64,000 bases of DNA from Ruminococcaceae bacterium UBA3753 (GTDB lineage: Bacteria > Bacillota > Clostridia > Oscillospirales > Acutalibacteraceae). Positions 38,274-47,409 of the stretch are shown in pieces. The stretch covers positions 23,159 through 87,158 of the forward strand of contig DFGJ01000038.1 in NCBI GenBank assembly GCA_002372375.1. The letters are read 5' to 3'. The stretch's first letter is position 1; the number at the start of each line of letters is the position of its first letter. A program made the position numbers and the translations under genes. Below the pieces are notes generated by a model. That model was not told where the DNA came from. It searched no databases and was given only the letters and a program-made list of their open reading frames with translations.

Positions 38274-39131
38274 TTACCCCTTATATTCAAAAAGGTAGTT
38301 GCAATATTGGACGGGAAAATCAGTTAGCCTGTAACCATAGCTTTCCAAAATTTTCTTAGTTTCCTCGAATTTATCAGGAAAGCTCTCAATAAAAACATAC
38401 TTGGGTTTATATTTTCTGAAAGTCTCGCTTGCCCCGTTCAACACTTGCACTTCGTGGCTTTCTACATCTATTTTCACAAAATCAATACGATTTTCTTTTA
38501 TCTCTATGTTATCCAACTTGTCTACATCCATGTCTCCGTCCGGAGTATCTTTTATGTGTGTTCCACCTATATTCTCTTTATGAAAAATTTCAATGATGGC
38601 TTTCGTCTTTTGGTCACTAAGCCCTATATTTAATAGCTTTACTTTATTATTAAATTCATTTAAATCCACGTTAGTTTTTAAAACTTCAAAAGTACTCTTC
38701 ACAGGTTCAAAAGAATAAACCTTTTTTATTTTGTTCTGTTTCGCCCAGTATAAAGTGTGGTTTCCAATATTCGCTCCAATATCTAAAATTACAGCATCTT
38801 CTGGTATGTAACTGTCTAATTTGCGTAAAGTATCCCCTTCAAAATAATCATGCCGTTCAACTATTAGCCTCTGTATGAAGTCCTCTGGATAGTTTGGTAA
38901 GAAAAATCTAACACCGTTAATGCCATAAATAAACTGTTGGCCTTTTATTTTCACCAAAGGTTCTTTTTTACTGACGTTTCCGATCGCGCAGCACTTTAAG
39001 GCAGGAGCCATTTCATTACTACGGCTTTCACCTATACTAAGAAATTGGCCAATACATATTGTACTGATGGTAAAAAAGATAGAAAATGCTCGTTTAAGAA
39101 ATTTTCTAGTAAAATTAAAAAAAATTTCCAT
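38274..39131 (-). CDS. FkbM-family SAM-dependent methyltransferase, membrane-anchored or exported
   Basis: The protein carries the SAM-binding motif VILDIGANIGNHTLYWA, followed by YSFEPVKSTFEVLKTNV and FVKIDVESHEVQVLNGA, the hallmarks of FkbM-type O-methyltransferases, which usually modify sugars or lipids. The N terminus (FFNFTRKFLKRAFSIFFTISTI) is a likely signal or anchor helix, unusual for an enzyme that needs cytosolic SAM. The start at 39131 is chosen because AAAGGA lies nine bases upstream; the frame remains open to 39236. Length ~285 aa. The substrate is unknown. The gene's 3' end is echoed downstream. Confidence 0.8.
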   Translation of the reverse strand: MEIFFNFTRKFLKRAFSIFFTISTICIGQFLSIGESRSNEMAPALKCCAIGNVSKKEPLVKIKGQQFIYGINGVRFFLPNYPEDFIQRLIVERHDYFEGDTLRKLDSYIPEDAVILDIGANIGNHTLYWAKQNKIKKVYSFEPVKSTFEVLKTNVDLNEFNNKVKLLNIGLSDQKTKAIIEIFHKENIGGTHIKDTPDGDMDVDKLDNIEIKENRIDFVKIDVESHEVQVLNGASETFRKYKPKYVFIESFPDKFEETKKILESYGYRLTDFPVQYCNYLFEYKG

Positions 39132-39586
39132 ATAGTGAATTCCTTTCATACTAAAATAATAGTGTTGCAGGTACATAGTCATAAAAAACATAATACCTAT
39201 TACCTTCAATCTATAAAAAACTGGTGCTGAACACATATCTTGTAATACGATTCATCAACAATATCACCTCCTTCAGTTGCGATAGGAATGAAAAGTTATT
39301 TAGGCAGAAAAAATTTCAATTCATTGTAGGTCGCATGAGTTTAATACTATACTACTTAAATATAAAAACTCATATGAGACTAACATGAAATGTGGATTTA
39401 TACAAGAGTTATAATTGAGCTTTTGTCGTTTAAACTTGTAATGCAGTGATATAAATAAAATGCTTTAATATTTACGATAGAGCTTGATTCACTTGCAGAT
39501 ATTCTTGATTTGAATTATTCTCGTGATGGTGTTAACCTCTGCCCTGTTATTCTAATGTGAAAATAGGATTTAAACTTTTAAAGTAT
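39132..39586. other. Spacer with an orphan strong ribosome-binding site
   Basis: On the minus strand a very strong Shine-Dalgarno sequence (GGAGGTGAT, complement of 39263-39271) precedes an ATG at 39255 that opens only a 14-codon frame, out of frame with the methyltransferase. It may be a leader peptide or a relic of the original, longer N terminus. Nothing else is recognised on either strand before ruvX. Confidence 0.4.
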
Positions 39587-40009
39587 ATGAGAGCTCTTTC
39601 TATAGATTTGGGAACAGTCAGGACGGGGTTTGCAATTTCAGACTGTACTGGTTTTTTGGCGTCTCCACTTTGTGTTGTGAAAGAGGCTGATGTTATGAAA
39701 CTGTTACTGAAAGTGATGGAGTTAATTGAAAAGTACAAGATAACAGATGTTGTTATCGGATTGCCGAAAAATATGGATGGTTCTGAAGGAGAAAGTGCCA
39801 TAAGGGCTAGGAAATTTAAAAGTAAGCTTCAGCAAATGGTGGATATCTGTATATCTTTTGTTGACGAACGATGGTCCACAAAGAGTGCGCAATATTATTT
39901 AAATATTGGAACTACTAAAGCTAAAAAGAAGAAAAGTATAGTAGATGAGGTAGCAGCTACTGTGATATTGCAGCAGTATTTGGATACAAAAAGAACCTGC
40001 AAATGCTGA
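39587..40009 (+). CDS. ruvX: RuvX/YqgF-type Holliday-junction resolvase family protein
   Basis: This RNase H-fold nuclease family is implicated in 16S rRNA 5' processing and recombination. Visible motifs are SIDLGTVRTGFAISD at the N terminus (first catalytic Asp), VVIGLPKNMDGSEG near residue 55, VDERWST near 94 and VDEVAA near 121. The 140 aa length is typical. ATG 39587 matches the family start; a GTG at 39557 would add ten residues. Confidence 0.92.
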   Translation: MRALSIDLGTVRTGFAISDCTGFLASPLCVVKEADVMKLLLKVMELIEKYKITDVVIGLPKNMDGSEGESAIRARKFKSKLQQMVDICISFVDERWSTKSAQYYLNIGTTKAKKKKSIVDEVAATVILQQYLDTKRTCKC

Positions 40010-40321
40010 AGGTACATCTGCACTGCAATTTTTCGTAATAAATTAGTGTATATATTATTGAGCATTAAGCAAAGTTAATGTTTATACCGTTGAATGTATT
40101 CTATTTGTGTGTGCCTTGTTAGACGAAAATGTTTTGGCCTTACGTTTGTATTTTGAAGATACTTGTTTGGCGGTAGTTATATTTTACTTAAGAAAAATAA
40201 ACAATTAAATAAAAGGTTATGTGTCTTAAACTTTAGTGACTTTATAAAGTAGTAATATTTTTTAACTTTTAGGAATAGATATCTTTCTAGTTATGAAAAA
40301 ATGGCCAAATGAGGTATAGTT
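40010..40321. other. 312-bp spacer
   Basis: AT-rich sequence between ruvX and pdaA. No gene, clear promoter or terminator is seen. Confidence 0.3.
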
Positions 40322-41128
40322 TTGATTCTGATTTTAAAGAAGAAGCAAATAATAGCTGCCGTCGTTTGTTTACTTTCCACTGTTGTTGTTCCTATCACAT
40401 ATAATATTCTATCGCAAAGAGTAATGAATACATCTGTGAAGGCCAATTTGTGTTCGAACTGGGGATTGGCATTCAATAAAGATAACGTTCCTCAGGGGAA
40501 TGCCACGAGTGAGTATTTGAAACAGTATAATTGCTATTTTGTGGGTAATCAAAATGAAAAGAAGATCTATCTAACTTTTGATGCTGGGTATGAAAATGGT
40601 TACACCTCAAATATATTGGATGTATTAAAGAAAAATGATGTTCCTGCGGCTTTTTTTATAGTTGGAAATTACATAGAAACTAGGCCAGATTTAGTAAAAA
40701 GGATGGTGGCAGAGAATCATTTGGTTGGGAATCATACGCTTAATCATCCGGATATGTCCAAAATGCAAACATTAGAACAATTTAAAAAAGAAGTTATTAC
40801 CATGGAAGAACTTTACAAAAGCGTGACCGGAAAAGACATGATAAAAATTTATAGACCACCACAAGGTAAATATAGTGAAGATAATCTTAAAATGGCAAAA
40901 GAATTAGGATATACGACTTTTTTTTGGAGTCTTGCATACGTTGACTGGATCAAAACTAAGCAACCTACAAGGGAAACTGCTTTTGAAAAACTTTCTAAAA
41001 TTCATCCAGGAGCGATTGTTTTATTACACAGCACCTCTAAAACAAATTCAGAGATACTAGATGATTTAATAAAAAAGTGGAAAAGCGAAGGTTATATTTT
41101 TAGTTCTTTAACTGATTTCATCGAATAG
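40322..41128 (+). CDS. pdaA: PdaA-type polysaccharide deacetylase (spore cortex muramic-lactam formation)
   Basis: PdaA removes the N-acetyl group from muramic acid so that the cortex-specific delta-lactam can form; cortex lytic enzymes need it at germination. An N-terminal membrane/signal helix (about residues 8-28) is followed by the family segment NWGLAFNKDNVPQGNA and the NodB domain: TFDAGYENG (catalytic Asp), NHTLNHPD (metal His pair) and YRPPQGKYSEDNL. The 268 aa length is typical. TTG start with GAGG seven bases upstream. No cwlD is in the window. The 3' end is echoed downstream. Confidence 0.9.
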   Translation: MILILKKKQIIAAVVCLLSTVVVPITYNILSQRVMNTSVKANLCSNWGLAFNKDNVPQGNATSEYLKQYNCYFVGNQNEKKIYLTFDAGYENGYTSNILDVLKKNDVPAAFFIVGNYIETRPDLVKRMVAENHLVGNHTLNHPDMSKMQTLEQFKKEVITMEELYKSVTGKDMIKIYRPPQGKYSEDNLKMAKELGYTTFFWSLAYVDWIKTKQPTRETAFEKLSKIHPGAIVLLHSTSKTNSEILDDLIKKWKSEGYIFSSLTDFIE

Positions 41129-41159
41129 AATTTCAAAAAAATTGTTATAATGCGTGAAA

Positions 41160-41383
41160 ATTAGGATATACGACTTTTTTGGAGTCTTGCGTACGTTGAC
41201 TGGATCAAAACTAAGCTACCTACAAGAGAAACTGCTTTTGAAAAACTTTCTAAAATTCATCCAGGAGCGATTGTTTTATTGCATAGTACATCTAAACCAA
41301 ATTCAGAGATACTAGATGATTTAATAAAAAAATGGAAAAGTGAAGGGCATATCTTTGGTTTGTTGGCGGACTTTGTAAGATAA
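41160..41383 (+). pseudogene. 3'-echo of pdaA
   Basis: This copy of the last ~220 bp of pdaA follows 30 bases after its stop, at about 90% identity. A two-base loss in a T run breaks the parental frame near the left edge; downstream the parental frame is open to a stop and encodes a variant tail ending LLADFVR instead of SSLTDFIE. No upstream in-frame start is seen. Two more heavily decayed matches to the same tail occur near 41535-41600 and 41790-41850. Confidence 0.85.
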
Positions 41384-42348
41384 CTTTTATGAAACGAACT
41401 ATAAAGTACCTCACCCTCTGTCTTTGTTAATAGAATAACCCCCAAATAGAGAGGTCGAGATTTTATGTTGTCTTTTAGGGTTATATAAAACTTACTAAAA
41501 AGGTGCAACCACTCAACCAAGCATTGACTTTAAATCAAATGTATAAATTTTAAGTTATTTAATTAAAAACAGTGATAAAAATAGTCTGTATTTTTAATTT
41601 TCTTAATAGAGATTACATCACGTTTTATAAAAACAGATAAATATCAAAAAAATGAAGCAGATCGTACCACTTTTTTATCTTTCATACTCCGACAGACCTC
41701 AATGAAGAGAGCTTCGTAGGGTATCATTGTTCAGAATTATATGAAATTTGCTAAAAAAACGCAACTGCTTAAAATAAGTGTGCGTTGGAGGTAAATTCAA
41801 AAATATTAGTTAATTTAATAAAAAGTAGAAAAATTAAAGGGTATATTGACAATTGTTCAACAAAATTTACAGTTTATCTCTGCTAAAAACGATGCTTTTT
41901 TGAAATAAAATACATGTTAATTTATATTTTAACTCTAACTAATAATTAAAAATTACAGTATTTTAAACATATAAAGTGGATTTTATACGAATCGGATTAA
42001 AAACACAAAGCTTCTATTGATTATTATATGAAAATTTTGACATAAATCAGTCTCAAAGTATTGGCTATTTAGATGTAAAATAATAATGTTAAAAACTATA
42101 ATTTATTAATAAACACGAACTCATATGTAATACACACTTAAATTCAACCTTAACTACACTTTTTTATATTGACTATTAATAAAAGATTTGATAACCTTGT
42201 ATCTGTGAAATTTGAAGTTTAGTTTTTAGGCCTACCTTATCTCGTAAAAGAATTGTTTCTGACACATTATTAATCGTAGTTCGAGATGTTTTAGCAAATT
42301 TATAAAAATCCAGAGCATACTAAACTGTAGTTTAAATATGTTTAGGGG
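41384..42348. other. ~1-kb spacer with decayed pdaA echoes
   Basis: Besides the two worn pdaA-tail matches, the stretch at 41440-41520 resembles 41720-41790, so at least three tandem units of about 260-330 bp can be traced. A TTGACT at 42168 may be a -35 element. No intact gene is present. Confidence 0.5.
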
Positions 42349-42357
42349 ATGTTAATT

Positions 42358-42543
42358 TTGCTTAATATTGATATTTATAATTTGAAGAAAATAAATGGTG
42401 GAAAGAATACAATATGCTCATGTCCAAGTAAGTTTAAATTAATAAAATTTAATAAAGAATCTTGGGAGAAGGGTGGCTGTCACAAAACGTGTAAGGACTG
42501 TTGGCATTTGGGTTACAAAAATGGTTTTTTCTGTAATGCTTGA
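42358..42543 (+). CDS. Small cysteine-rich peptide with a double-glycine leader (bacteriocin-like)
   Basis: The 61 aa product splits into a 15-residue leader (MLNIDIYNLKKINGG) and a 46-residue core with six cysteines at core positions 5, 7, 26, 30, 33 and 44. The leader fits the double-glycine class cleaved by C39-peptidase ABC transporters: Gly at -1 and -2, Ile at -4, Leu at -7 and Ile at -12. The TTG start is favoured because GGGG lies nine bases upstream; the ATG at 42349 overlaps that site. The core is basic and aromatic (KDCWHLGYKNGFFC). No transporter or immunity gene is nearby. A bacteriocin, a toxin-like peptide or a modified peptide precursor are all possible. Confidence 0.6.
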   Translation: MLNIDIYNLKKINGGKNTICSCPSKFKLIKFNKESWEKGGCHKTCKDCWHLGYKNGFFCNA

Positions 42544-42899
42544 AGATAGTATTGCAGTTGAGCCTGGCCTCATTTTGTTTTTATTGAATAAGGTGGTTGC
42601 TCCTATTTAAAATTGAAAGTAAAAGTAAACATTGTGTACGCAATGGTAATTAATTTATGTCGGTTTGAGACAGTTTTTTGGAATTTTAAGATGAAAAATG
42701 TTTTAAGTGACTTCGTGGGCGTGCATGGAATGTCTTTATAAATGCAAAGGAGTTAATAGTTCGAAAATTTAGTTATATTTATGATGCTATGGGAGAGCTT
42801 AAACCGACAATTTTTTGTTTTTCATGCTATAATGCAGTTTTGTTACTTTTGTTAGTTTTGTAGTTGAGAAACTGGATCTATATTTGAGTTTTTTGCCGG
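42544..42899. other. Spacer after the cysteine-rich peptide
   Basis: Non-coding AT-rich sequence. A TATAAT occurs near 42828. No gene is recognised. Confidence 0.3.
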
Positions 42900-44316
42900 A
42901 TATTTAGGTTATTTCTGAAGTCTTTTTATATAGTTGGTGTTTCGTTGAGTTTCTGTACTCGTTTTTTGGTACGACAAGTGAAGGTTTTTCTTAATCTTAC
43001 AATTCTGACATATACGTATGTTGTTTGTGGGACCGTACACCTTTTGTGAGTCTAACAGTTGGTGTTTTCTGAAAACGTTTTTGTAGATACTTGCTGTCAG
43101 TAAGTACCCGGCGAGACTGCGAGACAACTTTTTCCCGACTCGACTGGTATAGATTATCTGTGTTTTATATATCCTGACTACTTTGTTTAACGTGGTCAAA
43201 AACTCGGTTGAAAGGCCACCGTGCCGACTTTTTTCTGACTCAACTGTTATAGATTGTCTGTGTTTTATATATCCTGACCAATTTTTAAACGTAGTCAAAG
43301 GTTCGGTTACATAACGGGCAAGGCTTTATTGTTGAATAAAAAGTATATAGAATTGCTTTCAAAAGATCTTTTTACGAATTTTTGTGCCAGTAGGTGTTCT
43401 AACAAGGGCGCCTGGCCCAGTTTCTCTTGATCCGATTGGTGTAGAAGTATCTGTATTTTGTACAGCCCAATTACTTTGTCTAACATATCAAAAAATTAGC
43501 TATAGAGAGTGAAAAGTGTTTTTATTGGATAAAAGTATAGATAGTTATCCTGAAAAGACTTTTTTGCGGATCTTTGCCACAGGTGGTGAGCGGAAAGGCC
43601 CCCGTGCCCACTTTTCCCGACTTGACTGGTATAGACTATCTGTGTTTTATATATCCTGACCAATTTTTAAACGTAGTCAAAGGTTCGGTTACATAAAGGG
43701 CAAAGCTTTATTGTTGAATAAAAAGTATACAGAATTATTTTTCAAAGATCTTTTTACGAATCCCTTGCAACAGTAGGTGTTTTGGCGAGATAACAAAGCA
43801 TATTTTTTCTTGATCCGGCCGGCATAGATTGTATATGTTTTGCACAGTCCAATATACTTTACCTAATATAGGCAAAAATTCGATTGTGCGAATGAAAAAG
43901 TGTTTTTTCTGGATAAAAAGTATAGAAAATTATTCTCCAAAGATATTTTTGCGAATCCTTTGCACCAGTAGGTGTTACAGCAAGGGCGCTGAGCTCAGCT
44001 TCTCTTGATTCTATTGGTGCAGAATTATTTGTACTTTGTATAGCCCAATCACTTTGCTTAATATAGACAATAACCCGGTTATGCAAATGAAAAAGTGTTT
44101 TTATTAGATAAAAACCATATATAATTATTCTCCAAATATTTTTTTCAAATCTTTGCACTAGTAGGTGTTTTGGCGAGATAACCAAGCATGTTTTTTCTTG
44201 ATCCGGCCGGTATAGATTGTATATGTTTTGCACAGTCCAATTACTTTGCATAATATAGCCAGAATTCCAGTTATGAAAACGGGAAAGTGTTTCTATTAGA
44301 TAAAAATTATATACAA
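42900..44316 (-). repeat. 3'-echo array of sdaAA (about six to seven worn copies, ~190-bp period)
   Basis: The last ~100 bp of sdaAA plus ~90 bp of downstream sequence is repeated leftward. The anchor ccagtaggtgtt (variants) lies near 43386, 43578, 43766, 43965 and 44153, against 44345 in the gene, so spacings are 188-199 bp. Older copies occur near 43190 and 43080. Two subtypes alternate: copies near 43130, 43220 and 43610 share tatatatcctgac, which the others lack. The copies corrupt the parental frame. Open frames of ~130 codons at 42909-43298 and 43859-44251 run through the array in shifted frames and are probably not genes. Confidence 0.85.
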
Positions 44317-45189
44317 TTATTCTCCAAATATTTTTTTGCGAATCTTTGCACCAGTAGGTGTTCCGGCAAGACCGCCGAGCCCAGTTTCTCTTAGTTCGGC
44401 TGGTAGAGATTTTCCTATATTGTACATAGCTTCGACTACTTCATCAAAAGGGACGATACATTCGATTCCGGCAAGAGCTAAATCTGCGCATAAAAGTGCA
44501 TTAACCACACCAATTGCATTCCTTTTTGCACATGGTATTTCCACAAGTCCCGCTATTGGGTCACATACTTGACCCATAACATTGGTTATGGTCATGGAGG
44601 CGGCATGAAAAATTTGATTTATTTTACCTCCTAACATGTACACAAGTGCACCTGATGCCATTGCGGCAGCACTTCCACACTCAGCCTGACAGCCTCCTTC
44701 TGCTCCAGAAAGAGTAGCATTTTGCTCTATAATATCACCTATAGCTGTAGCTGTTATGAATGCATTTTCTAAAATCTCCTCTGATATATTTTCTTTTTCT
44801 TCTACTGTAAAAAGGCAGGCCGGTAGTATGCCACAAGATCCAGCTGTCGGAGCAGCCACGATTTTGCCCATTGAGGCATTTACTTCAAAGCATGAAAAAG
44901 CTCTTGCTACGCTGTATAATGTGTCTTGGCAAAGGATTGTTTTACCTCTCTTTATGTACTCCATGAGCCTTTTTGCTGTCCCAGATGTTAACCCGCTAAC
45001 AGACGGGACAGCTTTATTTAATGTCTCTAAAGAGCTATCTCGCATTATCTTAATCCTATCACGGTATATCTTTCTTACTTCTTCTTCCTTTAGCCCAGTA
45101 AGTCCTTTTTCTTTTTCTAAGGCAATATCATGAATTTTTTTGTTATTTTCTTTGCACAAATCAATAAGTTCAGAAGCATTTTTATACAT
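44317..45189 (-). CDS. sdaAA: L-serine dehydratase, iron-sulfur type, alpha subunit
   Basis: The enzyme deaminates L-serine to pyruvate and ammonia using a [4Fe-4S] cluster. The 290 aa alpha chain has the family blocks APTAGSCGILPA (Cys), EGGCQAECGSAAAM (two Cys), QVCDPIAGLVEIPCAKRNA and the C-terminal GGLAGTPTGAKI. The start at 45189 has GGGGAG just upstream. The beta chain gene, usually adjacent, is not in the window. Both ends of the gene are echoed in the flanking DNA. Confidence 0.93.
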   Translation of the reverse strand: MYKNASELIDLCKENNKKIHDIALEKEKGLTGLKEEEVRKIYRDRIKIMRDSSLETLNKAVPSVSGLTSGTAKRLMEYIKRGKTILCQDTLYSVARAFSCFEVNASMGKIVAAPTAGSCGILPACLFTVEEKENISEEILENAFITATAIGDIIEQNATLSGAEGGCQAECGSAAAMASGALVYMLGGKINQIFHAASMTITNVMGQVCDPIAGLVEIPCAKRNAIGVVNALLCADLALAGIECIVPFDEVVEAMYNIGKSLPAELRETGLGGLAGTPTGAKIRKKIFGE

Positions 45190-45243
45190 AAAACTCCCCA
45201 CTATTATTTTCTGATTATTACTATCAGTATTATTTAAAATCAA

Positions 45244-46000
45244 ACCACATTATACTTCAAAGTATAAAACACTATGAAATAATAAATTTTAGTCTGATCA
45301 GCTAGAAGAAATATCTCGTTGTATAGTTCTTTTTCGCTTTAAGCCCAGTAAATTTTTCTTTTTACAGAAATTCCATAATTTTTTGTTATTTTGCATATTA
45401 CTATAAGTTTAGAATAATTTTTATATATCAATCCTCATTGCAATATTTCTTGTTTATTACTATCAGTACTATTTAAAACCAAATCACATTGTACTTCAAA
45501 GTATAAAACATGATGAAATAGTAAATTTTAATTTGATTAGCTAAAGGAAATATTTCGTTATATAGTTCTTTTCTACTTTAAATCTAGTAGTTTTTTACAT
45601 AAATTTCATATTTTTTTGTTGTTTTGCATATTACTATAAGTTTAGAACAATTTTTACACATCCATCCTCACTACAATATTTCTTGTTTATTACTATTGGT
45701 GTTATTTAAAACCAGGCTACGTTATACTTCAACGTATAAAAAATAACAAAACGACAAATTTTAGCTTGGTAAGCTAAAAGAAATGCCTCATTATGTTTTT
45801 CTTGTCTTTTCTTCTTTAAGCACAGTGAATCCTTCTTTTCTTACGGCCATTTTACGAATTTTTTTACTTTTTGCGTATCTCCGTAGGCTTAGAAGCATTT
45901 TTATGTATTGGTCTTTGTTACAACATTTCCTTGTTTATTACTACCAGTATTACTTAAAATTAGGCTAAACTATACTTCAACGTACAAAACAGCAAATAGG
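45244..46000 (-). repeat. 5'-echo array of sdaAA (three copies, ~235-245-bp period)
   Basis: Upstream of sdaAA, the first ~130 bp of the gene plus its leader is repeated three times with increasing divergence. The segment around the start codon (tttttatacataaaactccc at 45180) recurs near 45418, 45651 and 45898, and the leader block tattacttcaaagtataaaa recurs with it. Frames are disrupted. This is the only 5'-end array found in the window; all the others derive from 3' ends. Confidence 0.8.
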
Positions 46001-46465
46001 AAAATTTTAGTTTGCTACGTTGCAAGCAATTATACCACGTCCAGAAGAGTAAAAACCTTATGGCAGAGTAGCTGTTTTATTGCATCAGAAGGGTATTTAG
46101 CTTTATAAAGGTGAGCATTAAACTAAGCACGTTTTCCTGTGGATATACTCAACTATTCTCAATAACTGATCCATTTTAGTATAAAAACAGCGCTCCGTAA
46201 ATCGATAATTGATATATCGGCCTTAATTTATAGTGTCATCACAAGATTATTTTGCATATTTTTACTAGTTCAATGGCAGTAATCACTTTTTTGTACCAGT
46301 TTCTTGATGATACTAGGTCCAACGTTTTGGAACAGCACTGTTTAACTACTTGCTTGCATGGAAAATTTGGCTACAACAGCACTGTATACCTAGATGACGT
46401 TCATCCCTTTATTATTACTTGTCTGGTCAACTTTTTATGACTTTATTTGGCTAGACTGTGTATTT
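46001..46465. other. Spacer between the sdaAA 5' array and the dipeptidase gene
   Basis: AT-rich sequence without a recognisable gene; an open frame at 46252-46440 has no family features. No echo of the downstream dipeptidase gene was found. Confidence 0.3.
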
Positions 46466-47131
46466 TTATGTCCCTTTATAAGTTTTATTTTTTAAAGACG
46501 CTCCAGTTACAGGAAAGCTAAAATATTTATCCGGGAAAGGTTCATCTTTTAATGAAAAGTGCCACCACTCTGTTTTTGTTGGTATAAATCCGTTATTCAT
46601 CATCGTTTCCCCTAGTAACATACGATTATCAAATTGTACCTTTGTTATGTTTTTATAACTTGGATGTGATATTTCATCAAAGTAGTCATATGGTCCTCCC
46701 ATGTCTAAAGAGCGTCCTGTCTTTATATCAATAAGCGTGATGTCCACGGCGCTTCCTCGACTGTGGCTAGATTTTTTAAATAAGTATCCTAGGCTAAAGA
46801 TTTCATCTCGAGTTAATTTTGGGTAAAAATATGGTTTCATGATGTCACTTCCAGTTTTGGTCCATTGAATAAATGAGTCAACTGAAGTCTGTGGGCGATA
46901 AGCATCGTATATTTTTAAAATTAAATCTTTTTTTCTAAATACGTTTGATGCATTTTTTAGTTTAAAGGCAGCTTCTTTTGTCAGCAGTGCTATTGGTTCT
47001 AAGTAGTCTTTTACTCTTTGGCCGGTAAAATTAAAACTTGAAAAATACCGCATTTCCAATACAATTGCTGGTATTACATCTGTTAAAACCACAAAATCTG
47101 AAGAGTCTTGCTCTTCCATTAGGTTCGTCAT
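46466..47131 (-). CDS. D-alanyl-D-alanine dipeptidase, VanX/DdpX family
   Basis: M15D-family zinc dipeptidases hydrolyse D-Ala-D-Ala. The zinc and catalytic motifs are clear: SSHSRGSAVDIT near residue 122 (His and Asp ligands) and EWWHF near 187 (catalytic Glu and His ligand). Arg in IYDAYRPQTS near 77 matches the transition-state Arg. The 221 aa length is normal. There is no signal peptide, so it acts in the cytoplasm. GAGGTG lies just upstream of the ATG. No vanH, vanA or regulator is nearby, so peptidoglycan turnover or D-Ala salvage is more likely than glycopeptide resistance. Confidence 0.9.
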   Translation of the reverse strand: MTNLMEEQDSSDFVVLTDVIPAIVLEMRYFSSFNFTGQRVKDYLEPIALLTKEAAFKLKNASNVFRKKDLILKIYDAYRPQTSVDSFIQWTKTGSDIMKPYFYPKLTRDEIFSLGYLFKKSSHSRGSAVDITLIDIKTGRSLDMGGPYDYFDEISHPSYKNITKVQFDNRMLLGETMMNNGFIPTKTEWWHFSLKDEPFPDKYFSFPVTGASLKNKTYKGT

Positions 47132-47409
47132 TGTTTTAGCACCTCTTTTTAAGTTAAATATATTACAATATAATAATAAATGTGTTTAAAATTGTCAATA
47201 AAATATATTTTGTTAACAAAAACAAGATACAGTCAAAAAATGCTTTATATTTCTATAAAATTATAGGCACCGTGGACTGTAAGTATAGAGATAAAATATT
47301 TTAAGTTAGAAAGCAGCACCCCGAATCTCTGATGATCTGAATAGGTAAACGGCTAGCTAATTTGAATTCTTGTACATAAACCTAGCACTATAAACAGCCA
47401 GGTAAATCA

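Noticed and set aside
42909..44251. Two open frames of ~130 codons (42909-43298 and 43859-44251, minus strand) inside the sdaAA echo array
   Set aside because: They cross repeat units in frames shifted from SdaAA, show no family features and have no ribosome-binding sites; the repeated units explain their length.
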